Assembly: GCA_015345905.1 (NCBI GenBank)
Contig: JADDTR010000008.1
Coordinates: forward strand, 62,001-126,000
Direction of reading: 5' to 3'
Origin: Aotearoamyces nothofagi
Taxonomy: Eukaryota; Ascomycota; Leotiomycetes; Leotiales; Tympanidaceae
DNA length: 64,000 nucleotides
The notes under the pieces were generated by a model. That model was given only the letters and a program-made list of their open reading frames with translations. It was not told the origin of the DNA and made no database searches. Of the stretch, positions 21,055-32,510 are shown in pieces (within the stretch, counting starts at the first letter, position 1; each line of letters starts with the position of its first letter). The translations under genes were made by a program, and so were the position numbers.

Positions 21055-21786
21055 TCAAACCCACATTGAGTCGTCAGCATACTGAATTCCTTTCTTCATG
21101 GCTCGATGATCGGCCGGCATGGATGGCAGCGGTATGCTAGGACCGCTTGGTTCTGGCTCATTCTTGCGGCCATGGAGCTCGTGTAGTTCCCACCGTCCTC
21201 CACTCATCACCGGCTCTTCCTGGAGCTGGTCGTCAGCCGGCCCTCTATTGGCAGCGTGGTCAGTCTCGGGCCACTCGGTGCGCGACGAAGATGTCGAGTT
21301 CCTGTTTGCTGCTCCTGCCGAGCGCGTCGACGGGGCTTGCAAGGCCATTCTGCGGAGATAGTTAGCCACATCACGCTCCTTCTGCTCAGACTCATCGATG
21401 TCTTGTCCGACGAACGCACTCACCTCTCCGCCCAGATCCCTCGCCACGGCGTTCCGGATTACCTCGCTAGCTGTGATAAGTGACTCGTCGCGGGTCAGAA
21501 CCGGCTCCTCGTTGGCATGGTAGCTGTGAGGAGACAGAGGCGCGTAGTAGTCGTGCGCAGCTCTGTACTCGGAATACCTCCTTATTGCCTCCCCCTCGCT
21601 GATGTTGTGCTTTGCCCAGGCGCGTCGGCAGTCGTGGCAGATATCGTATTGAAAGACGACGTCGATTGTCGGCTTGCACGTCCTAAAGCTTGCAAAGAGA
21701 CAGGTGCCTCTAACGACTTTGCATTTCTCGGTGTATTTATCAATGTGCAAGCACACCGTATGGTTGAGACTCCTGGTCTTGCACAT
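21055..21786 (-). CDS. Unknown protein with Cys-rich N-terminus
   Basis: One open frame of 243 residues that I do not recognise. Seven cysteines fall in the first 53 residues (positions 2, 12, 22, 29, 37, 50 and 53, ending in CHDC) with a His at 13 and Asp/His nearby, which could bind a metal. The middle (about 60-150) is helical and charged with TASEVIRNAVARDLGG, and the tail from about 150 is Ser/Pro/Glu-rich and probably disordered, ending in MWV. No signal peptide or membrane segment. The even codon-like composition and length argue for a real gene. It lies tail-to-tail with the aminotransferase; no function can be inferred. Confidence 0.55.
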   Translation of the reverse strand: MCKTRSLNHTVCLHIDKYTEKCKVVRGTCLFASFRTCKPTIDVVFQYDICHDCRRAWAKHNISEGEAIRRYSEYRAAHDYYAPLSPHSYHANEEPVLTRDESLITASEVIRNAVARDLGGEVSAFVGQDIDESEQKERDVANYLRRMALQAPSTRSAGAANRNSTSSSRTEWPETDHAANRGPADDQLQEEPVMSGGRWELHELHGRKNEPEPSGPSIPLPSMPADHRAMKKGIQYADDSMWV

Positions 21787-22542
21787 CTTGTCAGTTGCGT
21801 CCTCTGATTAGTAGAGTTCGTGTCTTTTGTGACCTGGTAGGCGTGCTTCTTTGTGGTTCAAAGATGCTTCGTCTATGAGATTTCAAATGGCATACGTCCG
21901 CTGCTGATGGGAGAGAGCAAAATGAATCAGAGGGGACTAGAATTTATACTTACACATGATCAGAGGAAAACCCTGTTCAGGTCCTGCAGACTATCTACTG
22001 TTCAGAAAATACTGAACAAATTTGGAAATAGTACAAAGGCAAATAAAACGCTCAAATAATGCACGAGAACAATGCATAGTTAATTTTTTTTTAAATAATG
22101 TTCCGTCCAAACAAAGGAACTCTCTTCACCCCTTGGTTGCCTACTGTGAGTATAAGACATGGCAATAAAGGACTATAACTAGAACAAGTGAACAGCGAAA
22201 TATTAATTACCTATCTGCCTAATTTCTAATACGGAATTAGTAACAAGACGAAGTAGATCCCACGTGACCTGATACCCATCTCACTTTTAACTCACATGAA
22301 ACAAAATATCTACTTCAAATAAAATAATCCAACGCTTTCTTGTACACTCACCACTCTGAATCTATCTCTACTATTATTTCATTCATAACAGTTATAGCAA
22401 TATGAGCATGAAATGTCCTACAACCCAAGAGTGCACAAGCTAAAATGCCTCCAGCAGGGGTTTGAGAAGGCTAATTAATACTGCTCGCGGTCACGCGATT
22501 GGCACATCTACTTTTCGAAGTAGTCATATATTGAAATCTAAT
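21787..22542. other. Intergenic, AT-rich
   Basis: Upstream of the unknown protein gene and downstream of the methylisocitrate lyase gene. AT-rich from about 22050 to 22440, with one CACGTG core near 22262. No gene recognised. Confidence 0.5.
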
Positions 22543-24398
22543 TTAATCAAACTGGCCTTCGGTGTGGCCGGATCCCAAGCTCTTGCTGCTCGAGGAGCCG
22601 CTCTGGATAGCACCAAGTATACCGTCGATATAAGCTGCACCACTCCATTTCTGGTGCGTGAGCACATCAACACCTAGCTCTTTCTCACGACGCTGAACAA
22701 GGTTCACATATGCCAGCATACCCTCATCCTTATAGGCACGTGAGAGCTCCGCAGTAATAGTTGCTCCGGAGTGCAGACCGGCCAAAGAGATGAGCTGCAG
22801 AACAAACCCATGCTTCGCAATGTCCCAGATGAACGACTTCAACGTTTCGGGACTGAATCCATGTGACATCCAGTTAAAACTTGGGCTGAGGTTATAGACC
22901 AATCCTTTCCCGGGATATTTCTCCCGGATCTCTCCTGCAAATTTGGCAGCATCCTTTACGCTTGGATCCCCGGTTTCGACCCATAATAGATCAGCGTAGG
23001 GTGCATACTCTATGGCTCGCTTTGTCGCTGCCTTCATACCTGCGCGATAGTGGTAGAAACCTTCTCTTGTTCTTGGAATGTCCCATGAAAAGTAGATAGG
23101 CTTGTCCGTGAACTGCTCAGCAAGTTCTTTCCTTCTCGTGACAGACATATCCCGATTCGTTGCTGTCGTTTGTAAATACTTATCAATGTCTGATTGAGGT
23201 ACGCCACGCTCCCTGAACTGTTTCACTGCAGCCTCGTCAAATGTCATCAATTCCGTCCTCTTAACCCAATCTGCCTCAAAGGTATCTATCTCTTTGCCAC
23301 TGGCACCAGATAACTCCAACGCTTGCAAAGTTTCCGCCAGTGGCTCGATTCCCTCCTCGGAAATACCGAGAATAAATTCGTGATCTCGAACATCAATGGC
23401 ACTACTAATGAGCTTCCCACTTTCGGAGTCAGTTCGGGCAATGACGAGGTTTTCAGATCCCATGACATCCCACTGGAACCTTGCGGCCACTAGGCGATTA
23501 ATGTGCTCCCCCACGGGAACGAGAACTTTGCCAGCAAGATGGCCGCATTTTTTGCCTCCATGCAATTGATCCTCAAAATGTACTGCAGCCGCTCCATTTT
23601 CGGCGAAAAGTTTCGCAAGTTTCAGAACGGCGGACAAACCACCATGTCCAGTATCACCATCAGCAATTATAGGTCGTAAGTAATCGATATACGGCGTCTT
23701 TGCACGTTCGTTAGGCGTCAGCTTCCTCCGTGCATCCCATTGCTTTCTGTCGTGCATCGATTGTGCTTTCGCGAGTCTTTGGACCTGGTTGGGGACCGTA
23801 TTATATGGGTAGTCACCGAAATCGGGTGACACTTCATTCGTGGTTGTGAGGACGGACGAGCACGCCCAGCCGGAAATATATAAAACTTCTTGATTAGGTG
23901 CTTGTTGTGTCATTTGAACTGGGTCAATTGCGCCCACTGTAGTTCGTTAGCTACAAATTCACCCAGAAGGAACAGAGTTCTCGTACTTGTATGTATCGGC
24001 TCCCCTTTTGCTTCTCTCTCTTTGATTAGATTGAAAAGTTTTCTTGCCATCACAGAGCTTGGATACGACTGTTGCTGAGTGCCACGCTTTGAGACGATAT
24101 CTGCAGCCGAGTATGGCCTCCTTATACCTTCGTACCTAGGTGTTGCCCACCAGGCCTCGACATCTTTCAGCTCCTGTTCGTATAGCGCATCTTCAGCTGC
24201 GCCTGCCTTCTGACTTTCCGGGAGAAGTTGAAAGGAATCAGAAGGTAAGGCTTCAGATATTGGGGGATCGACATTCTGGAGCTTGAACGGCGCCATGCGT
24301 TGTGAGGCCAAGGAAAGAGTTCTTGCTTGAGGTAGAGTGCCGGTCTTTGCCGCCATAGACACCCTTCGAGGGACAGAGCAAGCTATCCGTCGCAACAT
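22543..24398 (-). CDS. mclA: Mitochondrial 2-methylisocitrate lyase
   Basis: Isocitrate-lyase superfamily enzyme, best read as methylisocitrate lyase: cleaves 2-methylisocitrate to pyruvate and succinate, the last step of the methylcitrate cycle that removes propionyl-CoA. Exons 23987-24398 and 22543-23936 give 601 residues; the 50-nt intron (GTACGA..CTACAG) splits the codon of Met138. Residues 1-35 are basic with Arg/Ser and no acid, a mitochondrial presequence. The catalytic KKCGHLAG has Cys268; [19 protein letters not shown] and YNLSPSFNW are the metal and substrate loops. The family length and presequence match Aspergillus MclA; glyoxylate-cycle isocitrate lyase is shorter at the N-terminus and carries a peroxisomal tail, which is absent here (ends GQFD). 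The divergent neighbour is a citrate/methylcitrate synthase, which supports the assignment. Plain isocitrate lyase remains a weaker alternative. Confidence 0.88.
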
Positions 24399-25470
24399 GT
24401 TGACTTATGTCGCATGAATGAATCAATGATCCCGAGCAAGCATGTAGCTTCTACATATGCTCACGTCGACATAAGAGAAACCCTGGCGCATACGGCGGAC
24501 CAGCGCCGAGGTGCGGAGCTACGGCGATTTTCAAAAGTCCGGGGGCGCTGGGGAAGCCGTTGCCGACCGTAGCCGGTTGCTGACTTGCGGAGATATGTGG
24601 ATGGGCGGACGGCTGAGTACGCGGCTCGAAAGAAAGCTGGCACAGACAAAACGGATGTTCTGCTCCGTCGGTGAATGACAAGAGACATAATACACCTTAA
24701 ATAAGACTGACAACATAGCAATTGGATCAAAGCTCTTGTTATGTGCTGACAAAAATATAATAAATTGACTCTGTAAGAATTCTAATGCTAGATTGTCGAG
24801 ACAGATTTACTAGGTACAGAGCCATTGCAATTTGCTAGCAAGTCTCTAGATAGTAGTAAATTTACATTATAGTTGTATATAAAGACTGATTCCTGATGGG
24901 TTCTATATAGAGAACTCTTCCTTTTTATATAGCCCCAGGAAGCAGTCTAGATATTGTATACCGTACTGGCAGCTTGCTTATCGCCTTATCGCCTTATCGC
25001 CCTTGCGATAGAGCTTCTGGAGTGCAGGCACGCAGGTATACGTGTGAAAGCGTCAAGCGACAAGAGCGGAAGAGAAATAAATGAACTGCATAGACAGGAA
25101 TTTATCTTATTTATACCAAGAAACACTTTCATCTCCCTCTGTTCTCCCATGGCAAGTTTCTCGCAGCGCAACTTGTGCAGACGCCCACATCGTAGAGTTG
25201 TTATAGTCGTTGATTCGCTTCCCTCGGCAGTCTTCGGCATAATCCCCAGGAAAGAAGGAAGGCTGAGCCGCCTCACTTACACCGTGTAACATTTCGAGCA
25301 CATCCTGGCCCGAGGCCAATCCTATAATTTCACCGGATTTCCATTTGCATCGGGACTCTTTTATCCTCCTATCTCATGCTGAATTATTAAGAGATTCACC
25401 TGCAACTGGGCCCTCGATATACCAGAGTTACCCCACATTCCCCGCATCGTAGTTCAACGGCTACTCGAAC
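24399..25470. promoter_or_regulatory. Shared divergent promoter of the methylcitrate pair
   Basis: 1,072 bp between the two start codons. The part near the lyase (24470-24680) is GC-rich, the middle (24700-24960) is AT-rich, and there is no other coding sequence. Common regulation of the two genes by propionyl-CoA sources is inferred from their divergent arrangement; I did not find a certain binding motif. Confidence 0.5.
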
Positions 25471-27050
25471 ATGGCGATAAACGCGAGGGCAGCCACGCAG
25501 GCTCTCAAAACGATTCATGTAAGTCTCATACTACAGCCTTGGAACATAGAACATCCAATTAACTGAGAGTAGCCTGCTCTCATCCGACCCATTGCAATCG
25601 TCCCTTCCCGCAGCTATGCCACCTCTTCGGGGCCTGATCTCAAGACGACACTCAAAGAGATCATTCCGGCGAAGCGGGAACTCCTGAAGAAGGTCAAGGC
25701 GCACAGTAATAAAGTCATTGGCGAAGTCAAGATTGAGAACACTCTAGGAGGCATGAGGTGAGAACAAGTAAGGCCTCCATTCGGACTGAGCTGACAGTGG
25801 TCCAGGGGACTTAAGGCAATGGTATGGGAGGGCTCGGTTCTTGATGCAAACGAAGGTATCCGATTCCACGGCCGTACTATCAAGGAATGCCAAAAGGAGC
25901 TACCAAAGGGCAAAACGGGCACTGAGATGCTTCCGGAGTCCATGTTCTGGCTACTCCTCACAGGACAAGTGCCATCTGTCGGTCAGGTTAGACAATTTTC
26001 TCGCGAATTGGCCCAGCAGTCAGAACTGCCAGACTTTGTCAACAAAATTCTCGATAACTTTCCAAAAGATCTTCATCCAATGACACAATTTTCAATTGCT
26101 GTTTCGGCTCTCAACTACACATCAAAGTTCGCGAAGGCATACGAGCAAGGTATCAGCAAGGCAGATTACTGGGAACCAACATTTGATGATAGCATATCAC
26201 TGCTTGCTAAGCTTCCCACGATTGCTGCGAAGATCTACCACAACTCATACTGCGGTGGTGGGCCATTACCTGCTGAAGTCGACCTCGATCAAGATTGGTC
26301 ATACAATTTCGCAGCCATGCTCGGGAAGGGTGGCAAAGAGCATGAAGACTTCCAGGACCTTCTGCGTCTATATCTGGCTTTGCATGGTGATCACGAAGGC
26401 GGTAACGTATCCGCCCATGCTACCCACTTAGTTGGAAGTGCCCTAAGCGATCCATTCTTGAGCTACAGTGCCGGCCTCCAAGGTCTTGCTGGGCCATTGC
26501 ATGGGTTCGTAATAATACTCCCTCCTCGACTTATCCCTTACTAATTCGAACTAGGCTTGCTGCTCAAGAGGTTCTACGATGGATCTTGCAAATGCAAGTG
26601 CACGTGGGCCTAAATGCTTCAGATAAGGACGTGAAAGACTATCTCTGGACAACCCTAAAATCCGGACGTGTAGTTCCAGGCTATGGCCATGCTGTTCTTC
26701 GGAAGCCCGACCCACGTTTCCGGGCGCTAATGGATTATGCTTCATCACGACCTGCAATTGCCAACGACCCGGTCTTCCGATTGGTAAAACAGAACTCTGA
26801 GATCACCCCAGGAGTATTGACAGAGCATGGAAAGACCAAAAACCCGCATCCAAATGTCGATTCTTCTTCGGGTGTACTATTCCATCACTATGGATTTCAC
26901 GAGACATTATACTATACGGTAACATTTGGTGTAAGCAGAGGATTGGGACCTTTGGCACAGCTGATTTGGGATCGTGCTCTTGGTCTGCCGATTGAGAGAC
27001 CAAAGAGTATTAACCTTGAGGGTCTGTTGAAGCTGGCTGAGTCTTCTTAG
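25471..27050 (+). CDS. mcsA: Mitochondrial 2-methylcitrate synthase (citrate synthase family)
   Basis: Condenses propionyl-CoA with oxaloacetate to 2-methylcitrate; fungal enzymes of this type also accept acetyl-CoA. Four exons, 25471-25518, 25573-25757, 25806-26504 and 26555-27050, give 475 residues; introns are 54, 48 and 50 nt. The first exon codes only 16 residues ([16 protein letters not shown]) of the mitochondrial presequence, which continues with Arg/Ser into exon 2. Catalytic residues are His310 in GPLHG, His356 in [15 protein letters not shown] and Asp413 in [20 protein letters not shown] supplies His271. Length is close to the 460 residues of Aspergillus McsA. Citrate synthase proper cannot be ruled out from sequence alone, but the head-to-head methylisocitrate lyase makes methylcitrate synthase much more likely. 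Confidence 0.87.
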
Positions 27051-27184
27051 GAAATCTAAAAAGGTAGTTCGGAGTGTGATTTACTTTAACCATAGTTATC
27101 ATGAAGTCTTGAACTTTTATTTTAGGAATACCTATCTATTGAATCCGTTTCGCTGCTTTGGAAATCAATCCATATAACTTCATA

Positions 27185-27906
27185 TCAAGATTTCGAGTCT
27201 CCATTTCGTCGAATGAGGACAATCTCTCTCCCCTCGCCATCTCTTGGTTCAAAGCCAACATGAAGATAAACCGGCCTTGCATTTGGAAGAGCCTCCAAGT
27301 AGATTGTAATAGACGGGGCTTGAGCATCAGCTTGATCAATAGCCCATTGCAGAAACTGTCGACCAATTCCGTGACCACGGAAGCTTTCCAGCACGAACAA
27401 CGGAGCAAGGTACCTATAATACCTAAGGCATTAGCAAGCTCAATGAAAGCAACCCAATCCATACAATCAATCAATCACACATTAATAAAATATCCACAGT
27501 CACCAATGCGGCTCCTCGCCCATCTCTTCTCTCCTAACCCTCACATAGCCGCCCCACTCCCTCGTCCACGACTGGATATCCACGCCATTCCACACCTCCT
27601 CCTTCTCATCCGGACCCCAAACCTCTCCACTCCGCCACCCATTCAGAATTCTGGCGCATCGCACAGCCACATATTATCGCTCCACGTCTCTCCAGGCCTA
27701 TGCCAGCCCGCAACCTCCCCCGCCCCCGCGATCTTCGCTACGATAAAACACGAACTTGTCCGGGCGTACGGGAAACGGCTTGACGCGCCGGGCGAGACGC
27801 GCGCGTAGCTTCAGCCAAAGTCCTGCGAGGACTTCTTTAGCCTCTGTCTAGAAGCATTAGATGGCAGCCTCTGAGGGATATCAAGGTGCTTGACGTCTAC
27901 GTGCAT
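27185..27906 (-). CDS. GNAT N-acetyltransferase, reading frame unresolved
   Basis: The C-terminal part is a clear GNAT acetyltransferase: exon 27185-27413 has FVLESFRGHGIGRQF (acetyl-CoA loop R/QxxGxG/A) and YLHVGFEPRD. It joins over a 90-nt intron (27414-27503) to a segment ending GEEPHW, read at about 27504-27655. Farther upstream, SCFIVAKIAGAGEVAGW (about 27705-27790) is GNAT-like but lies in another frame, and the only nearby ATG (27906) meets a TGA after 31 codons. Either there are introns I could not place, or the gene is broken, or the sequence has errors; the last is plausible because the 5' part lies in the 236-bp stretch duplicated around the N at 27929. The acceptor is also ambiguous: a site 9 nt upstream keeps frame. 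Substrate unknown. Confidence 0.5.
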
Positions 27907-28165
27907 AATGACAGCGCAGAGAGATAGTNCAGGCCTATGCCAGCCCGCAACCTCCCCCGCCCCCGCGATCTTCGCTACGATAAAACACGAACTTGTCCGG
28001 GCGTACGGGAAACGGCTTGACGCGCCGGGCGAGACGCGCGCGTAGCTTCAGCCAAAGTCCTGCGAGGACTTCTTTAGCCTCTGTCTAGAAGCATTAGATG
28101 GCAGCCTCTGAGGGATATCAAGGTGCTTGACGTCTACGTGCATAATGACAGCGCAGAGAGATAGT
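27693..28165. repeat. Exact 236-bp direct duplication around a single N
   Basis: 27693-27928 and 27930-28165 read the same, both beginning CAGGCCTATGCC and ending GAGAGATAGT, with one N (27929) between them. This is what results when two overlapping contig ends are joined without merging the overlap. A real tandem duplication cannot be excluded, but the N makes artefact the better reading; the true locus probably has one copy. Confidence 0.85.
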
Positions 28166-28946
28166 TCTATTTCCTCGTGTATTAGGGTAGGATATAAAAA
28201 TTACTGGCTCTGATGGGGGATTGCAGCTGGGTTTACAAGATGTCATCCCGCGTTGAAAGGGAAACACTTGAAGTTCAAGAAGTCAAAAGAGAGGTAAAAT
28301 AATGACGTTCATTCAGTCATATGCTTTTCGAGACTGGCGCTCATACTCTGAGGCGCAGCTGGGTATCTTTCAGGATGAACTATTCATAGCAAAAGACCTC
28401 GGCAGGCGAGGTTGTCCCAGCAGGGATGCTAGTCGCCGGAGAGTCGCATGCAGCCGCGTCTCTATAAGCGCCATCAGCCAAAGTTGAGCTTCAACAAGTA
28501 TTTGAACTATGCAAACGGACCTGTACATTCTCTCCCCTAGTTCTACCGAGATACATATTCAAGCTCCGGTACAGGGCTGCAGCTAGGTAAATATTGCCAA
28601 GAACGCACTTTGCTGACACCAGATTTAAAGAGCCTGATTTGAGGACGTCCCTCCGTAGTCTCCTGGGAATCTTGCTTGTTTCTTTACGAATGTAGTCGTT
28701 GGCATTGGTATGGAGTCAGCTTATGTCCTGTTTCAGATGCGCTGATTAGCTGGAAATAAAACAGGGGACGAGGCTGACAGAACCAGGCGATCTTATACCA
28801 CATCTCTCATGGCTTACGTGAGGTTGTTTGTGTAACGCTCTTCGGTCGAGTGTTGCTGGGATGTGCAGTTCATGGCTGACTTTATATAAACTCCATCTGC
28901 CTCATCTGTCGTAAGCCACCAAGAGTCTCGTATATTCTCATCCGCA
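28166..28946. other. Intergenic upstream of esterase
   Basis: No supported gene. Short open frames lack similarity. Confidence 0.45.
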
Positions 28947-30034
28947 ATGCCGTTTTCTAATGTCTTCTGCGCTATAGTTCTCATCTCTACTTCATGCATT
29001 GCCTCCATCTCTGCCTTCGAATCCGGCCAAGCTCCCATAGTAGGTCAAGAGGATCCAGTCGTACCTTCGATAGGTTGTTCGAAACCGCTCCCGCCACACC
29101 AAGCCATCGGTGGCAATGCTACAAATGTGACAATAGAAGTCGACGGTCTGAACCGCTCATTTCTCATAACCATTCCGCCGCTTTACGCCTCGCAAGCTGC
29201 CTCGCCAGTCATCCTCTCCTATCACGGTGGCAGTAGGAACGCCTCCCAGCAGCTTGACCTCTCCCAATTTTCAAATCCAGAGTTCAACTCCATCGCCATC
29301 TCTGTGTATCCGCAGGGCTTCAACGTGAGCATCGAGCCCGGGATCAAGGAGAGATATTAGAGATCTGGATGTCTGCTGACAATCCGCAGAAATCATGGGA
29401 AGGCATCCCTTACCACCCAGCCAACATCTCCGACGTCAACTTCACAAGCGCCATCCTGAGCTATCTCGACAAAAACCACTGCATCGACCCGTCCAGGATC
29501 TTCGCATCTGGGAAATCCGACGGCGGAGGCTTTGCCAACACCCTGGCCTGTGACCCGGGCCTCTCCTCCCGCATCGCGGCCTTCGCGTTCGTCTCCGGCG
29601 CGTTCTATATCAACACCACCCATTGCAGCAACACGAGCAGTGTCCACATCCCCTGCTCCCCGGCACGGAACAGAACCCCCGCGATCGAGTTCCACGGCGG
29701 GAAGGACAGAGTAGTCCCCTACGACGGCAAGCCATTCAAGGGCGAATGTCTGCCGGCGATACCACACTTCGTGCATCAATGGGCTATCCGAGACGGTCTG
29801 AGCGCGAGGACCGATCCAGCAGCGCTGGACGGCACAGATGATACAGCGGTTTACGAATTCGGGACGGGAGAGGAGACGGGCTTGGTCACGCATGTTTATG
29901 ATGAGAATATCGGGCATGATTGGCCCAGTCTTCTCGACAACGAGGATAACTGCTCGAAGAAGGGTTGCAAACCAGCAAGCTTCAACGCGACGACTTTGAT
30001 TATGGGTTTTTTCGAGAAGCACCCACTGGTGTAG
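28947..30034 (+). CDS. Secreted CE1-type esterase (feruloyl esterase / PHB depolymerase family)
   Basis: Secreted alpha/beta hydrolase of the LpqC/PHB-depolymerase-like group to which type B/C feruloyl and acetylxylan esterases belong; it should cut ester side groups of plant cell-wall polymers. Exons 28947-29324 and 29390-30034 give 340 residues; the 65-nt intron (GTGAGC, TGCTGAC branch, CCGCAG) contains a stop, and its removal joins VYPQGFN to KSWEGIPY. Residues 1-23 are a signal peptide. The oxyanion strand LSYHGGSRNA, nucleophile Ser169 in ASGKSDGGGF, and the C-terminal His of IGHDWPS form the expected site; HGGKDRVVPY carries the acid region. Paired cysteines and several N-glycosylation sites fit export. 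Exact substrate not assignable. Confidence 0.85.
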
Positions 30035-31035
30035 TTGGAGGAGATGCAGAGCGATTTTAAACGTTTGCTGTAAATACCATGGCCGATGTTTTCCAATTCT
30101 GTAGCACATCATACTTCCCGAAACTATAAAGGGGAAGAGAGCAAACGCCAGGCGGGACGCGGCGAACTAAAGAGAAGGAAGGATAATACCGAGCTATGCA
30201 TCTGCATTGCAAGAATAGTAAACGCTCGACGCAATCGAGACATGTATTTAAACCAATCCTCTCAACCATTCTTTTCTTGCCAATCTACTCCGTACAGCCT
30301 CGTCGATTCCAAGAGGTAGAGGCAGCTGTTGACAAGTCACTTCGCCTGGAGAACCGAAGCGGTCATCTTGCTATAAATCATCTGGAACAGCGGGTTGGAC
30401 CAATGCCGTGCCAGCATCGTACTACAAAGCAGTGGCCCATAGCGCACTTACAGCTTCAGATGCTGCATCCCTCTCCCCAGCACCTTTCCCACGCCCGATC
30501 ACGGTGGCCCCCTCCCTGCCACCTCCTCTAAGACCAGCAGCGACGAACTACGTCAAGACAACGCGCCAAAGCTCCACACCTGACCCCCTCTGTAGATCAG
30601 ATCCCAGCCCACTTCCCCAGACGCGGAGCCTCGGAAAAGCTCACCTACACGTACCCGATCTCCGGATCAATAAATCTTCCAGGGACGAGAACGAGACGGG
30701 TTGGAGATGCGGCAGCGTTGCCGAGGCGGCAGGAACAGGCGACGGCGAAAAAGGCCGCGAGCGAGACTGCGTTGGGGGATCGTGTCTGGCAGGTTCGACG
30801 GCGGCTCTCGGTGGATGCCCCGGGGCGGGTGCGATTCTAGCATTCGCTCTTTGGGGCTGGTGGGCGCTGCAGCGATCGATGGCTGCTGTGTGTCGGACGG
30901 GCTCGAGTGTCGTCGATGGACGATAACGAGACATCCAGAAGCGCGTACTGGGCGATGTCTGTCATGAAATAGGAAGATCATATAGGAGTAGTGCAGTACG
31001 GTGCAGCTCAGCTAGATTTCATTTCATCCAACGAT
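30035..31035. other. Intergenic between convergent genes
   Basis: 3' regions of the esterase and the MFS carrier. Open frames at 30400-30980 overlap on both strands and look like chance reading of GC-rich sequence. Confidence 0.5.
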
Positions 31036-32510
31036 TCATCTATTGCTGAAACCTGCTCTTTCCTCGCTTCTGCCCTCCTTCCTCGCCGGGATGAGATACC
31101 ACACGGCCAGGACCAACGCGCTCGCCATCATACAAGCGCCCGTAAAGGTCACTATCCCCAGATACCTCCCGATGCCGAAGCTCTGCTTGGCCACCTCGTT
31201 GCCCAGCAGGGCCGCGCTGATCGGGCCCACGAGGACATTCCCGACCCCCTGAGAGAAGACCAGGATCGAGTATGTCGCCACCGACGCGCTCGGATCATCA
31301 CTGACCGACCTCCCCATCGCCACTCTCATCGTGCCGAAGCCATATGCGAAGAAGCCGTAGACGATACTGAACACCACCAGCACGCCGAGCGACTTGGCCA
31401 TGCCCCAGATGGCGAGCGCCGCAACGCCTGCAGTCAGGGAGCAGGTGATGGCGAGGATGCTCACCGAAAGCTTCTTGTCAGACAGCCAGCCGAAGGCGAA
31501 TTGCCCAAGGACGGCCGCGACGGACATGGTGGCCAGCAGTGCCGCGCCTTGGGTCGAGTCGAGCCCCAGCGCCGTCGCGTACGACGGCAGGAAGACGGCG
31601 GGGAAGAAGAACCCGACGCCCTGCACCAGCGTCGCGAGGACGTAGTTCCAGAACCGCAGCTTGCGGAGGAACGACCAGTTCGTCCGGGTGCGGACGGCGC
31701 GCTGCGCAGGCGGGAGACGGCCCTTGAGGAGCGGGATGAAGGGGCCCGTGAGCAGCGCCATGGCGACGGCGGCGGCGCGCAGGGTGGTCTTGTAGCCGTA
31801 CCTGTTCAGCATCGCCTCGATTATGAAGGGCATGCCGGCGCCCAGCGCGCCCGACGCGCTGGAGATGAGGCCGAACGCCATGCCCTTGCGCGCGATCCAC
31901 CACTCGTCGATCATGCTGATGATGGGGTAGGTCAGGATGATGAAGCCGACGCCGTACATGAAGCCCTGGGTGGCGATGAGGCCGCCGACGGTGGTGGCGA
32001 AGGAGCCGGCGACAAGCCCGAGCATGCAGAAGCTCCAGCCGGTCCAGATCTGGAGCTTGTGGTACCTGGGGTAGCGGCGCGTGAGGGCGGCGGAGAAGGG
32101 GGATCCCATGTAGGAGAGCCCTTGGGCCACGGTGCCGATTAGGGCGATGTTGGAGCTGTTCTCGAACTGTGCGAGGCCGGAGTAGTAGTCCTGGAAGATA
32201 CCGAACGAGGTCGGGAAGCCTGGAACGGTGTTAGAATGTTTGTTCTCGAAGTTGAGGGTTGGGAGGGAGTAGGCGGTGGCTGTTGCTCACCCCACAGTAG
32301 AGCCTCGAAGAGAAAAGCAAGGAGAAGCAACCGCCACGCTGCAAAGCCGCCATCGGCGGGTTTCAGCTCAAGGACTCGAGCTTCATCGGACCCGAAATTG
32401 TCTATATTACTTCGCTGGGTATGTGTTGGTGCGGGAGGATTATGCTCAGAGAGTTGGCTTGGTGCCTGCCACGCCTCAAGCGCGGTTGCAGACCCAGAAC
32501 TACGCTGCAT
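31036..32510 (-). CDS. MFS monocarboxylate-transporter-like carrier
   Basis: Twelve-helix MFS protein of the MCT (SLC16-like) group common in fungi; candidate substrates are monocarboxylates or related small acids, but many members have unknown cargo. Exons 32291-32510 and 31036-32219 give 467 residues. The 71-nt intron has GTGAGC, a CTAAC branch and TTCCAG, and restores WGFPTSFGIFQDYY, the helix 1 motif of the group. A polar N-tail of about 55 residues with DGGFAAWRLL leads into helix 1. VSDDPSASVATYSILVFSQGVGNVLVGPIS marks helices 10-11, GWLSDKK is the half-repeat of motif A. The C-tail is short and basic. No co-regulated neighbour is evident; the GS-like gene behind it is on the same strand 555 bp upstream. 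Confidence 0.85.

Noticed and set aside
31478-32142. Long frames opposite the MFS gene at 31-32 kb
   Set aside because: Shadows of a GC-rich real gene; composition is Arg/Ala/Gly-rich without motifs.
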